DNA from: Wenyingzhuangia fucanilytica
GTDB lineage: Bacteria; Bacteroidota; Bacteroidia; Flavobacteriales; Flavobacteriaceae
Length of the DNA: 64,000 nucleotides
Assembly (NCBI RefSeq): GCF_001697185.1
Contig: NZ_CP014224.1
Coordinates: 3,332,501 to 3,396,500 of the forward strand
Direction: 5' to 3'
The position numbers were made by a program, and so were the translations under genes. The notes under the pieces are model-generated. The model made no database searches, was not told the DNA's origin, and saw only the letters and a list, made by a program, of their open reading frames with translations. Below are positions 26,668 to 36,087 of this stretch, in pieces (position 1 is the stretch's first letter; the number at the start of each line of letters is the position of its first letter).

Positions 26668-27813
26668 TTACTTAGGAATATTTATCTGAAAAGTACTTCC
26701 GGTATGTTGTTGAGATTGTTTTACAAATACTTTTCCGTTGTGGTATTTATTGATAATTCTTTTGGTTAATGATAATCCTAAGCCCCAACCTCTAGTTTTG
26801 GTGGTAAAACCAGGTTCAAATATTTTTTTATGTAGGTTTTTAGGAATTCCTTTTCCAGTATCGGTGATTAATATTTTAATTCCAGAATTGCTGTCAATCA
26901 ATTGGATATCAATATTTCCTTTGCCTTGCATGGCATCAATGGCATTTTTAATAATATTTTCCAGTACCCAACCAAACAGATCTTTGTTTAGCATAATTTT
27001 AACTTCCTCTAATGGTTTATTGTAGTTAAAAACAATGTTTTTAGAAGTACGAATTTTAAAATATGCAATGGTATCTTCTATGATGTCAGAAGGATTGTGA
27101 AGCTCAAGCGTAGGTTTAGATCCTATTTTAGAAAAACGATTGGCAATAATGTTTAAATGCTCTACATCTTTTTCAATTTCATTTACATAACTAGGATTTA
27201 TATTTTCTGCACGTAAAATTTCTACCCAACCTAATAAAGAGGATAGAGGTGTTCCTATTTGATGCGCAGTTTCTTTGGCCATTCCACTCCATAATTTATT
27301 TTTTTCAGAAACAGCAGAGGCGTTAAAAACAGTATAAATAATGGCTAAAAAAACAATAAAAATAAGAATCAATGCCAAAGGATAAAACCTTAGCTTGTTA
27401 AGTATTTCGGAATAAGAATAATAAATGTATTGGTTTTTAGTTTCCGAAATATTAATTTCTATAGGAGGATGAAGAGCTTTCATCTCCTTAAGTTTTTTAC
27501 TTAAAACCTGTGTTTTTTCTTCGGTTTCGTAGCTAATGTTTTGGTCTAAAAGAATGTTGTCTTTATCATCTGTTACAATCATAGGTATAGAGACATTGTT
27601 CTCTATTATTTTAACCAGTAAACTAATATCATCATCTGGTTTTGCTTTGTTAAATTGAAAATAGGCATCAGCTAAAATTTCCATTTTAACAATTTCTTGT
27701 CGTTGAAATTCTTTAAAAAATTGATAAGTATTCCATAAAATAATACCCACAATACCCAATGCTAATAAAAGCAGTATTTTTTTAGCTTTAATAATACGAA
27801 GAATAGTATTCAT
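26668..27813 (-). CDS. Membrane sensor histidine kinase
   Basis: 381 residues. TM1 (about 12-30) and TM2 (about 144-164) bracket a periplasmic loop of some 110 residues that would sense an unknown signal. The H-box is ETAHQIGTPLSSL with phospho-acceptor His184. The ATPase has the N-box NIIKNAIDAM, the DTGKGIP G1 box and GWGLGLSLTKR. There is no HAMP domain. No response-regulator gene is adjacent, so it is an orphan here. It is followed by a methyltransferase gene 4 bases upstream in transcript order, which puts it last in the mutS-direction gene run. Confidence 0.92.
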   Translation of the reverse strand: MNTILRIIKAKKILLLLALGIVGIILWNTYQFFKEFQRQEIVKMEILADAYFQFNKAKPDDDISLLVKIIENNVSIPMIVTDDKDNILLDQNISYETEEKTQVLSKKLKEMKALHPPIEINISETKNQYIYYSYSEILNKLRFYPLALILIFIVFLAIIYTVFNASAVSEKNKLWSGMAKETAHQIGTPLSSLLGWVEILRAENINPSYVNEIEKDVEHLNIIANRFSKIGSKPTLELHNPSDIIEDTIAYFKIRTSKNIVFNYNKPLEEVKIMLNKDLFGWVLENIIKNAIDAMQGKGNIDIQLIDSNSGIKILITDTGKGIPKNLHKKIFEPGFTTKTRGWGLGLSLTKRIINKYHNGKVFVKQSQQHTGSTFQINIPK

Positions 27814-27817
27814 TCAG

Positions 27818-28279
27818 TTATAAATTTATAGGAGTTTTAGCTCCTCTATCATACATAATAATACTGCCTGCAACAGCAACATTTAAACTAAGGGTAGATT
27901 TAAATTTTACTAGAAAATGAGATTTCTCTATGGCTTCATTTGATAAACCATGATCTTCAGCACCTAATAAATATACACATCTTTTTGGATGTTGAAAAGT
28001 TTCTAAAGGAACTGCTTTGTCATCTAATTCAACCCCAACCAACACAGCACTTTTGGGTAAATGCTTATAAAATTCTTCAAAACTATCATAATGGAAATAG
28101 GGCATTGCTCCCACAGCTTTGTGTGTATCGCAAGCTTGTTTGGAATATCTATTTCCAATAGTGTATATAAAACTTGCTCCCATATTTTGAGCAGACCTCC
28201 ATAAAACTCCTAAGTTTTCTGGAGTTTTTCCATTGTAAATTCCAATACCAAAATAGCCCTGTTCTAAATTATTAACCAT
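27818..28279 (-). CDS. SPOUT (TrmH/SpoU)-family RNA methyltransferase
   Basis: 153 residues, a compact SPOUT domain. Motif 1 is in KTPENLGVLWRSAQ (about 19-32), motif 2 is YLLGAEDHGLS and motif 3 is SLNVAVAGSIIMYDR near the end. It methylates a ribose in tRNA or rRNA using AdoMet; the length is near that of tRNA methyltransferases such as TrmL. Its first 8 bases overlap the end of the TRIC-type gene. The target RNA is unknown. Confidence 0.88.
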   Translation of the reverse strand: MVNNLEQGYFGIGIYNGKTPENLGVLWRSAQNMGASFIYTIGNRYSKQACDTHKAVGAMPYFHYDSFEEFYKHLPKSAVLVGVELDDKAVPLETFQHPKRCVYLLGAEDHGLSNEAIEKSHFLVKFKSTLSLNVAVAGSIIMYDRGAKTPINL

Positions 28280-28895
28280 GTTTAAGTTTGTCTTTATAAA
28301 TTGATGGGAGAGAAATATTAAAGAATACAGCTGTTAAACGTATGATAATGATAAATAGTATAGGAGCAATTTGTAAATAAGGATTTGGAACTTCTAATTT
28401 CATCAAAAATAAATATAAAAATCCTCCCAAGATACTTGCGGTAGCATAGATTTCTTTTTTGAATACTACCGGAATTCTATTTACAACTACATCTCTTAAA
28501 ACACCTCCAAAGACTCCGGTGACGGTTCCAAGTAAAATGCAAATGGATGAACTTAAATCGGCTTCTAAACCTATTTGAACTCCTGTTATAGAGAACAGCC
28601 CTAAACCTAAAGCATCGTAGAAAAAAATGGGTTTTGAGAAAAAATTCATTTTAGATTTAAAAATCATGGCTACGGTTGCTCCGGTAATTACTGCATAAAT
28701 AATAGAGTTGTTGTACAGCCAAAAAACTTGTCTGTCTATAAGAATATCTCTTAGAGTTCCGCCACCTACGGCAGTAATAAAGGCAACAATTAAAACGCCA
28801 AAAGGATCTAACCTTTTTTTCATGGCGATTAAAGCTCCCGAAACAGCAAAAACAAAAGAACCAGAGATGTTGATGTATTCTATAATAGTATCCAT
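28272..28895 (-). CDS. TRIC/UPF0126-type cation channel membrane protein (YicG-like)
   Basis: 207 residues with about seven membrane helices in two repeats: FAVSGALIAMKKRLDPFGV (about 17-35) with GGGTLRDIL (about 44-52), and later GVFGGVLRDVV (about 129-139). The duplicated Gly-rich turn is the UPF0126/trimeric intracellular cation channel signature. It is 2 bases after mutS and overlaps the methyltransferase by 8 bases, so the mutS, TRIC, methyltransferase and kinase genes are one operon. The ion is unknown, probably K+ or another monovalent cation. Confidence 0.87.
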   Translation of the reverse strand: MDTIIEYINISGSFVFAVSGALIAMKKRLDPFGVLIVAFITAVGGGTLRDILIDRQVFWLYNNSIIYAVITGATVAMIFKSKMNFFSKPIFFYDALGLGLFSITGVQIGLEADLSSSICILLGTVTGVFGGVLRDVVVNRIPVVFKKEIYATASILGGFLYLFLMKLEVPNPYLQIAPILFIIIIRLTAVFFNISLPSIYKDKLKHG

Positions 28896-28897
28896 AA

Positions 28898-31510
28898 TTA
28901 CTTACCTGTTAACATTCTTTTGATTTCGTTTAATTTCATCAATGCTTCTACTGGAGTAAGATTATCGATATTGGTGGCTAAAATTTCTTCCTTAATATCT
29001 TCTAATAGAGGATCGTCTAATTGGAAAAAACTTAGTTGATAATCATCTTCTTTTCCTACAGATTCAATTTTGGCTTTGTTGTTTTCTAAACCGTGACTTT
29101 TTTCTAGTTGAGTTAACATTTTATTGGCTCTGTGAATTACAGCTTGAGGCATTCCGGCTAACTTGGCTACATGAATACCAAAACTGTGTTCGCTTCCTCC
29201 GGCAGTTAATTTACGTAAGAAAATAACTTTATCTTTTAACTCTTTTACAGATACGTTAAAGTTTTTAACACGAGTAAAGGTACTTGCCATATCATTTAGT
29301 TCGTGATAATGTGTGGCAAATAATGTTTTTGCCTGGCTAGGATGCTCGTGTAAATATTCTGCAATGGCCCAAGCAATAGAAATTCCATCATAAGTACTAG
29401 TTCCACGTCCAATTTCATCTAACAAAATCAAACTGCGTTCTGATACGTTGTTCAAAATACTAGCAGTTTCATTCATTTCTACCATAAAAGTAGATTCTCC
29501 CATAGAAATATTATCACTGGCTCCTACACGAGTAAATATTTTATCTACTACTCCAATTCTAGCTTGTTGTGCAGGTACGTAACTTCCCATTTGTGCCAAT
29601 AAAACAATCAATGCAGTTTGTCTTAAAATGGCCGATTTACCAGACATGTTTGGTCCGGTAATCATAATAATTTGTTGCTGATTTCTATTTAGATTGATAT
29701 CATTAGCAATATATTCTTCTCCAAAAGCCAATTGTTTTTCAATCACAGGATGACGACCGTTTTTAATTTCAATTTCGGTACTTTCATCAATGGTTGGGCG
29801 AACATAGCTGTTTTGCATGGCCAATGTGGCAAATCCACACAAACAATCTAACTGAGCAACTAAGTTTGCGTTTAACTGAATAGGTTGAATATAATCAATT
29901 AAAAACTGAATTAATTTGCTAAATATTTGTTGTTCTAATTGAGCTATTTTTTCTTCGGCACCTAAAATTTTGGTTTCGTATTCTTTTAACTCTTCGGTAA
30001 TATATCTTTCAGCATTCACCAAAGTTTGTTTTCTAATCCAATCTTCTGGAACCTTGTCTTTATGAGTGTTTCTTACTTCTATATAATATCCAAAAACATT
30101 GTTAAAGGCTATTTTTAATGAAGTAATTCCGGTTCTTTCCGTTTCTCTTTTTACCAGATTGTCTAAATAATCTTTACCAGAGTTAGAAATGTTTCTAAGT
30201 TCGTCAAGTTCTTCAGAAACTCCAGAGGCAATGGCATTTCCTTTGTTAATGCTTACCGGAGCATCGCTCACCAAAATAGTGGCAATTTTTTCTCTTAATA
30301 AAGTACAATCTTGTAACTGTTCACCAATGGCTTTTAGGGTGATATTATCACTTTGTTCAGCAGCTTTTTTTACAGGAATAATAGCATCTAAAGATTGTTT
30401 TAAATAAACTACTTCTCTAGGATTTATTTTTCCTGTAGCCACTTTAGAAATCAATCGTTCAATATCACTAATTTGTTTGATTTGATATTGAGTGGTTTTG
30501 TAAAAATCATCATGATTCATAAAGTAATTTACCACTTCATGTCTTTTGATAATTTGATTGGATTCTTTTAAAGGCAAGGCCAACCAACGTTTTAACAAAC
30601 GTGCTCCCATTGGGGAATTGGTTTGGTCTATAATGCTTAAAAGTGTAACGGCATTTTCGTTGGTAGAATGATATAATTCCAAATTACGAACTGTAAACCT
30701 GTCCATCCAAACATATTCATTTTCGTGAACTCGTTGAATAGCAGTAATGTGATTTAGTTGATTGTGTTGCGTTTCTGATAAATAGTATAAAATAGCTCCA
30801 GAAGAAATAATTCCTTCGGGCAAATTTTCTACACCATATCCTTTTAAAGAATTTACTTTAAAGTGATTTAAAAGACTTTCAGTAGCAAATTCTATTTGAA
30901 AAACCCAATCATCTAAATAAAAAGTATGAAATCTATCTCCAAAAGTTTCGTTAAACAAAACTTTGTTTTTCTTTTCTACTAAAACTTCACTTGGCGAAAA
31001 GTTTTGTAATAATTTATCTATATAAGCAGTATCTCCTTGAGCAGCTAAAAATTCTCCTGTAGAAATATCCAAAAAAGAAACCCCTAAATTTTTCTTTCCA
31101 AAGTGTACAGAAGCTAAAAAGTTATTGTTTTTAGATTGTAAAACCTCATCATTTAAAGCAACTCCCGGAGTTACTAATTCTGTAACACCACGTTTTACAA
31201 TGGTTTTGGTCATTTTAGGGTCTTCTAACTGATCGCAAATAGCCACACGTAATCCAGATTTTACCAGTTTAGGTAAATAAGTGTTTAAGGAATGATGTGG
31301 AAATCCTGCCAATGCAGTTTCAGAATCGCTACCCGCTCCACGTTTGGTTAGGGTAATGTTTAAAACTTTAGCGGCTTTTATGGCATCGGTACCAAAAGTC
31401 TCGTAAAAATCTCCTACTCTAAACAACAACATCGCATCAGGATATTTAGCCTTAATACCGTTGTATTGTTTCATTAAAGGAGTTTCTTTTTTTGCTTTGG
31501 TTTTAGCCAC
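28898..31510 (-). CDS. mutS: DNA mismatch repair protein MutS
   Basis: 870 residues. The mismatch-reading FxE is Phe36-Tyr-Glu38 in [10 protein letters not shown], and the ATPase Walker A is GPNMSGKS near 617-624, with the [12 protein letters not shown] block after it. The start is GTG at 31508-31510; the following residues [16 protein letters not shown] look like a native MutS N-terminus, and no nearby ATG precedes that block. Binding and ATP-driven sliding on mismatches is the established role. MutL is not adjacent. Confidence 0.97.
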   Translation of the reverse strand: MAKTKAKKETPLMKQYNGIKAKYPDAMLLFRVGDFYETFGTDAIKAAKVLNITLTKRGAGSDSETALAGFPHHSLNTYLPKLVKSGLRVAICDQLEDPKMTKTIVKRGVTELVTPGVALNDEVLQSKNNNFLASVHFGKKNLGVSFLDISTGEFLAAQGDTAYIDKLLQNFSPSEVLVEKKNKVLFNETFGDRFHTFYLDDWVFQIEFATESLLNHFKVNSLKGYGVENLPEGIISSGAILYYLSETQHNQLNHITAIQRVHENEYVWMDRFTVRNLELYHSTNENAVTLLSIIDQTNSPMGARLLKRWLALPLKESNQIIKRHEVVNYFMNHDDFYKTTQYQIKQISDIERLISKVATGKINPREVVYLKQSLDAIIPVKKAAEQSDNITLKAIGEQLQDCTLLREKIATILVSDAPVSINKGNAIASGVSEELDELRNISNSGKDYLDNLVKRETERTGITSLKIAFNNVFGYYIEVRNTHKDKVPEDWIRKQTLVNAERYITEELKEYETKILGAEEKIAQLEQQIFSKLIQFLIDYIQPIQLNANLVAQLDCLCGFATLAMQNSYVRPTIDESTEIEIKNGRHPVIEKQLAFGEEYIANDINLNRNQQQIIMITGPNMSGKSAILRQTALIVLLAQMGSYVPAQQARIGVVDKIFTRVGASDNISMGESTFMVEMNETASILNNVSERSLILLDEIGRGTSTYDGISIAWAIAEYLHEHPSQAKTLFATHYHELNDMASTFTRVKNFNVSVKELKDKVIFLRKLTAGGSEHSFGIHVAKLAGMPQAVIHRANKMLTQLEKSHGLENNKAKIESVGKEDDYQLSFFQLDDPLLEDIKEEILATNIDNLTPVEALMKLNEIKRMLTGK

Positions 31511-31629
31511 TAGTATGATTTTTTTTAGATTCTTAGCGAAATTAAATTTTTTAAGGAAAAGGAAGAAAGATAAGTTAAAAAGTTATTAAGGTTCTATTGA
31601 CAATTTCATCAGTTTTAATAGAAATACGC

Positions 31630-31637
31630 TAATTTTG
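31630..31637 (+). promoter_or_regulatory. -7 box (TAATTTTG) of the second SPOUT gene
   Basis: An exact TAnnTTTG match 21 bases before the ATG at 31659. Its TTG (31635-31637) is in frame with the gene and gives a false longer start. Confidence 0.6.
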
Positions 31638-31658
31638 ACACTTCTTAAAATAAAAACG

Positions 31659-32189
31659 ATGCGTAAACTTAAAAACAAAGAATTAAATAGGTTAGATGTT
31701 GAGGCTTTTAAAGCATCAGATAAAACACCTTTAATTGTAGTTTTAGACAATATTAGAAGTTTAAATAATATTGGTTCTGTGTTTAGAACAAGTGATGCAT
31801 TTGTAATTGAGAAAATTTATTTGTGTGGAATTACAGCTACTCCGCCCAACAAAGAAATTCACAAAACAGCTTTGGGAGCTACAGAATCTGTAGATTGGGA
31901 ATATGTAGAAGATACCTTGACTTTGGTTGAAAAATTAAAAGCAGATCAGGTAAAAGTTTGTGCCATTGAACAGGCAGAAAACAGTGTGAAATTACAAGAC
32001 TTTACAGTAGAACCAAATCAGAAATATGCGATTGTGATGGGGAATGAGGTTAAAGGTGTTCAGCAAGAAGTAATTAACCAATCTGATTTTTGTATTGAAA
32101 TTCCACAATACGGAACCAAACACTCTTTAAACATTTCTGTTACTACCGGAATTGTACTTTGGGATTTATTTAAAAAGTTTAAGTTTTAA
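31659..32189 (+). CDS. SPOUT (TrmH)-family RNA methyltransferase
   Basis: 176 residues from the ATG at 31659; the extension to 31635 starts inside a promoter box. Motif 1 is LDNIRSLNNIGSVFRTSD, motif 2 MGNEVKGV and motif 3 the HSLNISVTTGIVLWDLF segment. It is a stand-alone AdoMet RNA 2'-O-methyltransferase. It is divergent from mutS and 32 bases upstream of the GDSL lipoprotein. A paralogue lies at 27818-28279, but the N-termini differ, so they are distinct members. Confidence 0.9.
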   Translation: MRKLKNKELNRLDVEAFKASDKTPLIVVLDNIRSLNNIGSVFRTSDAFVIEKIYLCGITATPPNKEIHKTALGATESVDWEYVEDTLTLVEKLKADQVKVCAIEQAENSVKLQDFTVEPNQKYAIVMGNEVKGVQQEVINQSDFCIEIPQYGTKHSLNISVTTGIVLWDLFKKFKF

Positions 32190-32221
32190 AATCTTTTTGT
32201 TTTTTTTCTCGTATGTAAAAT

Positions 32222-32965
32222 ATGAGGAAATTCTTTTTAATAATATTTGGGGTTTTGTTTTTTGCAATTGGATGCAGTAGTGAATCTATTGCTGCTGAGG
32301 AGGTTGTTTATAACTCTGTAGATAATGAAGATATCACAGTTGATAGCTTAGGTTTAAATGGCAGTTATAAAATATTGTCTTTGGGAGATAGTTATACTAT
32401 TGGACAAAGTGTTTGTAATACTTGTCGTTTTCCAGAGCAATTAAAACAAAAAATATTGAGTGGTTTTTCTGATGTAAAAACTATTGATTTAAAAATTGTA
32501 GCCAGAACAGGGTGGACAACCACAAATCTTTTAAATTCATTATCCTCTCAAGAAATAGGGATGGATTATGATTTTGTGACTTTATTAATAGGAGTAAATA
32601 ATCAATATCAAGGAATATCTTTAGAGGTTTATAAAAAGGAATTTCCAGAATTGGTTGCTAAAGCAATTACTTACGCTAATGGCGATATTAATCATGTAGT
32701 TGTGTTGTCTATTCCAGACTATGCTTATACTCCCTTTGGGCAAGGAGATTCAACTATTTCAGAAGAAATATTGGATTACAATCAATTTGCCAAAAACTAT
32801 TGTGAGGCTAATGGAATTACTTTTTTGAATATTACGGATATTACCCAACAAGGTTTAAATAATCCTGCTTTGGTAGCTAATGATGATTTACACCCGTCTG
32901 CTTTGTCCTATGAAAAATTTGTAAAAAGATTATTGCCTTTGTTTATAGAAAAAATGAAGGACTAA
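32222..32965 (+). CDS. SGNH/GDSL-family esterase lipoprotein
   Basis: 247 residues. The lipobox IGC has Cys18, so the protein is a lipoprotein. Catalytic Ser57 is in LGDSYTIG, the Asn block is GVNN (124-127) and the Asp-His pair is DDLH (221-224). This arrangement is the SGNH hydrolase fold. The substrate is unknown; acetyl, acyl or carbohydrate esters are usual. It is convergent with the anti-sigma gene and overlaps its 3' end by 4 bases. The mature N-terminus is acidic and low-complexity. Confidence 0.82.
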   Translation: MRKFFLIIFGVLFFAIGCSSESIAAEEVVYNSVDNEDITVDSLGLNGSYKILSLGDSYTIGQSVCNTCRFPEQLKQKILSGFSDVKTIDLKIVARTGWTTTNLLNSLSSQEIGMDYDFVTLLIGVNNQYQGISLEVYKKEFPELVAKAITYANGDINHVVVLSIPDYAYTPFGQGDSTISEEILDYNQFAKNYCEANGITFLNITDITQQGLNNPALVANDDLHPSALSYEKFVKRLLPLFIEKMKD

Positions 32966-34281
32966 AATTTATAGTTAACACCTGTAGAAACCCCTAATAA
33001 ATAAGGTTTATTATCTGTGTTGTTAAAAGTTTGTGTTTGCATTTTTAACATAGGTGATAGGTTAAAAAACCACTTATTGCTAAAGTGATACTCTACAGCA
33101 GTTCCTAGGTTAAAACTAAAGTTTACATCGTTTAAGTTAGTAGCTTCTCCGTCTGAATAACTAAAGTTTGGATTTTCAACCTGTAAGTTGTTGGTGGTTA
33201 AAAATAAGCTGCTCAACCCTCCAACCAAATGAAATTGAAGTTTGTTGGTTTCAAACAATTGATAGTTTACTTCAATAGGAATTTCTATATACCCAAAACT
33301 TTGTCTAAGTTGATTGTTACTAGTGTTGTTTTGGACTAGTTCGTTAATCATTTTGTTGTTTGCAACATTACTAATTTCGCTGTTTTTATCAATAGTCGGT
33401 TTACTAATGTTATTGCTAGAGTTTGCAAATGAAGAACTCCTGTTGATACTTGCAATACTGATGTTCTCTGTGGTTTGTGCCAAATCCATTTTATGAATCC
33501 CTGTCTGAACTCTCCACTTTTTAGAAACTTGATAAGCGATTTTTAAACCAAAAGAAATTGAGTTTTCTCCATTTTTTTGAGCATGGTCTAAACGACTATC
33601 AACTGGCGATTTGTTTGAAAGGGTATTGTAGAATAATTCAGAAACTACTGGTGCTATACTCCAGTGTTTTTTAGGATTAGTTGTATTTGGAACTTCCTTT
33701 TTTACTACATCTGCTAAATCTTGTTTTTTAGAAATACTAGCAATAGTTGTAGGTTGTTCAATATTATTTTTAGGGCTATCTGTTTTTGTGTTTTGGTTGG
33801 GTTTTATTATTTCTGCAGTGGCAAAATTATTTTTAATCGCTTTAGGGGTGTTGTTGGTTGTTTTAAAATTATTAGGAGTTGGGATATTATTGTTAGGAGT
33901 TTTGTTTTTATGAATATTGCTACTTAAGTGTTTTTTGTTTTTAGGGGTGTCTGTTTTTGTGTTACTCGCAATATTAGGCAGCGAGTGTTCTTTTGTAGTA
34001 TTTTTATTGGTCAAAATGGTGTCAACATTTTTTTTGTTTTCAATCACTGTTTTTGTCGCCACTTGTGGGTTTACTTCATTAGTGTTGTTGTTAAAAAGAA
34101 AAAATCCAATAACAAACAAAGCAGCAACAGTACCTGAAAACCACCAAATAAAACCTTTCTTAGATTTTTTAGGGCTAGCCATAGATTGTTCAATTTTATT
34201 CCAAACCGCTGGGTTTGGCGTCATTTCCAAATCCTTTAGTTTTTCTTGAAACAATCTTTCTATGTTTTTTGGTTCCTTCAT
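32962..34281 (-). CDS. Probable anti-sigma-like protein with inner-membrane helix and C-terminal outer-membrane-barrel-like domain
   Basis: 439 residues. Residues 1-42 are cytosolic and basic and look like the anti-sigma segment of Bacteroidota (NIERLFQEKLKDLEMTPNP). A helix at about 43-63 crosses the inner membrane. Residues 66-205 are Asn/Thr/Lys-rich low complexity. Residues about 210-439 contain a barrel-like series of strands ending GVNYKF. The gene begins directly after the ECF sigma stop, with 0 bases between, which strongly links them: the N-terminus likely binds the sigma factor while the far domain senses an envelope signal. The regulated genes are not shown. Confidence 0.7.
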   Translation of the reverse strand: MKEPKNIERLFQEKLKDLEMTPNPAVWNKIEQSMASPKKSKKGFIWWFSGTVAALFVIGFFLFNNNTNEVNPQVATKTVIENKKNVDTILTNKNTTKEHSLPNIASNTKTDTPKNKKHLSSNIHKNKTPNNNIPTPNNFKTTNNTPKAIKNNFATAEIIKPNQNTKTDSPKNNIEQPTTIASISKKQDLADVVKKEVPNTTNPKKHWSIAPVVSELFYNTLSNKSPVDSRLDHAQKNGENSISFGLKIAYQVSKKWRVQTGIHKMDLAQTTENISIASINRSSSFANSSNNISKPTIDKNSEISNVANNKMINELVQNNTSNNQLRQSFGYIEIPIEVNYQLFETNKLQFHLVGGLSSLFLTTNNLQVENPNFSYSDGEATNLNDVNFSFNLGTAVEYHFSNKWFFNLSPMLKMQTQTFNNTDNKPYLLGVSTGVNYKF

Positions 34282-34821
34282 TTATATGGAATTCAGATTT
34301 TGTTGCTGATGAGTTTCTAATGTTGTTTTTAAAATCATTTTGGCTCTAGATAAATTAGATTTTGACGTCCCTTCTGATATGGCTAACATTTTAGCAATTT
34401 CTTTATGAGAATAACCATCTAGCACATAAAGGTTAAAAACCAATCTATATCTGTTAGGAAGTTTTTGAATACACGTCAACAATTCGTCAATACTAGTGTT
34501 TTCTTCATCAATTTCTACCTCGGTATCTTCTAGATGTTCTTCGGTTAATAAAGGAAAAACCTTTTCTTTTCTATACTTTTCTAAAGCCGTATTAATCACG
34601 ATTCTTTTCATCCAACCTTCAAAGGAACCTTTGTGTTGGTATTGATCTATTTTTTTTAAAATACTAATAAATCCATCGTGTAAAGTATCTTCTGCTTCTT
34701 CTTGATTGCGCGAATATTTGTAGCAAACTGCATAAAGTTTAGGAGCAAACAACTCATATAGCTTAGATTGCGATTGAGTTTTGTTTTGCTGGCATTCTTT
34801 AATGAGCTTTTTAATATCCAT
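34282..34821 (-). CDS. ECF-type RNA polymerase sigma factor
   Basis: 179 residues. Region 2 contains DTLHDGFISILKK and a KRIVINTALEKYRK helix; region 4 has the GYSHKEIAKMLAISEGTSKSNLSRAK helix-turn-helix. Domain order and length are standard for the ECF/SigW-like family. It is upstream of and coupled to the anti-sigma-like gene. It probably drives an envelope-stress or nutrient regulon. The promoter it recognises is unknown, but a pair of direct repeats with dyad lies upstream at 35295-35453. Confidence 0.93.
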   Translation of the reverse strand: MDIKKLIKECQQNKTQSQSKLYELFAPKLYAVCYKYSRNQEEAEDTLHDGFISILKKIDQYQHKGSFEGWMKRIVINTALEKYRKEKVFPLLTEEHLEDTEVEIDEENTSIDELLTCIQKLPNRYRLVFNLYVLDGYSHKEIAKMLAISEGTSKSNLSRAKMILKTTLETHQQQNLNSI

Positions 34822-34852
34822 ACATTAGATTACGAATGATACTAATTTAGTT

Positions 34853-35278
34853 CTAATTTTGACTAGAATCAATTACTGGTACGGTAAAGGTTTCGTAAAT
34901 GTCATCATCATTTTCGTCTTTACCTTTCCAAATTTTAAAGATATACTCATCTTCTTGAGCAGCAGTTAATTTAAATGTGTAATCTTTGTTAATTACTGGC
35001 CCAGTTGCCGATACATCTTCGTTAACATAAGAAATAACCGCTACAATTCTTTCCTTGTTGTTGTGTTCAAAATACAATTGATAAAAGTTATGTGAACTAT
35101 TTGGTAAGTTATAGTTGATGGTGATATCATACTTTTCATTTAATTCAAAAGAACTTGGTAAAGTAATAGATTCAACAGGTAGGGTATCAAAACGATAGTT
35201 TAAGTTACAGTCATCATCATCTTTTATACATGATGTTAAAAAAAGTGCGAAAATTGAAATAAATAATAAACGTTTCAT
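34853..35278 (-). CDS. Small lipoprotein, function unknown
   Basis: 141 residues from the ATG at 35278; the frame extends upstream to a TTG at 35347, but the peptide MKRLLFISIFALFLTSC is the signal and lipobox (Cys17). A tract of Asp (IKDDDD) follows. The rest is beta-rich, with an Ig-like KYDITINYNLPNSSHNFYQLYF segment, and no catalytic motif. It lies 31 bases upstream of the ECF sigma gene on the same strand, so it may be part of that unit. Position of the start relative to the direct repeat (35295-35338) suggests that repeat is in its leader. Confidence 0.6.
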   Translation of the reverse strand: MKRLLFISIFALFLTSCIKDDDDCNLNYRFDTLPVESITLPSSFELNEKYDITINYNLPNSSHNFYQLYFEHNNKERIVAVISYVNEDVSATGPVINKDYTFKLTAAQEDEYIFKIWKGKDENDDDIYETFTVPVIDSSQN

Positions 35279-35294
35279 AATTTTTTGATTAATG

Positions 35295-35338
35295 GTTTCT
35301 ATTAAATAGATGTTGAACTTTGCGAAAGGTTGCGTTGA
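35295..35338. repeat. Direct repeat copy 1 upstream of the lipoprotein-sigma unit
   Basis: The segment contains GTTTCTATTAAATAGATG and AAAGGTTGCGTTGA, matching copy 2 at 35411-35453 over most of its length. Confidence 0.55.
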
Positions 35339-35410
35339 GGTTGTCAAAAAAAAATAAAAGGTAAACTAGGCTAATAATAAAGGTTAAACGTATCATATCT
35401 TTTTAATTGG

Positions 35411-35453
35411 GGTTTATTAAATAGATGCAATCCTTTATAAAAGGTTGCGTGAC
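35411..35453. repeat. Direct repeat copy 2, with internal dyad
   Basis: GGTTTATTAAATAGATG, then GCAATCCTTT, ATA and AAAGGTTGC form a near-palindrome, followed by GTGA. Copy 1 lies 73 bases away. Confidence 0.55.
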
Positions 35454-35531
35454 AAATTTCTGAAATAAGTATAATTAGAACTATGATTAAAATCATAATC
35501 CTCTGTTTTATAGTGTAATAAAGTTTTTTGC

Positions 35532-36011
35532 TTATTGTTTGGTGTTAATAACCAATGGAATGGTGTAAGTGGAGGTTACAGGAATTCCTCTTTTTTGCGC
35601 AGGATGTATGGCAGGTAAAGATTGGATGATCTTTTGAATTTCTATAGATAAATTAGGGATTTTTATTTTTAAAGAATCTTTAGCAATTATCTTGTTGCAT
35701 AAAAAAACGCCATTTTTATCAATGGTAAAATTAATTTGTAAAGTGTCAGAAATATTTTCTTTACTAATAAATTTTAAATGTTGAACTCGACTACTAATTT
35801 CTTGATGAATGGATTGTTCAAAACAAGTTTTACTTTCTTCAAAATTTAATAAAGCATCGCAGTTTTTAAATTGTGGAAACTGATCTATTTGCGTAAAATC
35901 TATAGCCTCAATTTTTTTAGACTCTCCTTTGCATAGTGCGGAGGTCACCGAACAAATCTTTTCGCAAGAGAAAAGAGTCAAAGCTAAAATAATGGCAATT
36001 AGTTTGTTCAT
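35532..36011 (-). CDS. Lipoprotein with TonB C-terminal-like domain
   Basis: 159 residues. The lipobox is LFSC (Cys16). The mature region has the pattern of a TonB C-terminal domain: FPQFKNCDALL and CFEQSIHQEI with two conserved Cys, LQINFTIDKNGVF, then IIQSLPAIHPAQKRG and a final PLVI strand. Unlike a TonB protein it has no membrane anchor helix or Pro-rich linker, so it is a free periplasmic or outer-membrane lipoprotein. Function is unknown. Separated from the DUF456 gene by 76 bases, divergently. Confidence 0.65.
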   Translation of the reverse strand: MNKLIAIILALTLFSCEKICSVTSALCKGESKKIEAIDFTQIDQFPQFKNCDALLNFEESKTCFEQSIHQEISSRVQHLKFISKENISDTLQINFTIDKNGVFLCNKIIAKDSLKIKIPNLSIEIQKIIQSLPAIHPAQKRGIPVTSTYTIPLVINTKQ

Positions 36012-36031
36012 GTGTATATGCTCGTTAAGTT

Positions 36032-36039
36032 CAAAAATA
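36032..36039 (-). promoter_or_regulatory. -7 box (TATTTTTG) of the TonB-like lipoprotein
   Basis: An exact TAnnTTTG on the minus strand 20 bases before the ATG at 36011, in the same local context as the box at 18582-18589. Confidence 0.5.
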
Positions 36040-36087
36040 CATTTTTTTAAGAAGATTGCTGTATATTGCTTTAAAAGAAAGGCTGTT

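Noticed and set aside
26554-26769. Plus-strand frame over the palindrome and kinase 3' end
   Set aside because: No start context, and most of it is antisense to the histidine kinase.
35929-36087. N-terminal 53 codons upstream of the DUF456 gene
   Set aside because: They run antisense through the TonB-like lipoprotein and its promoter; the real ATG is 36088.
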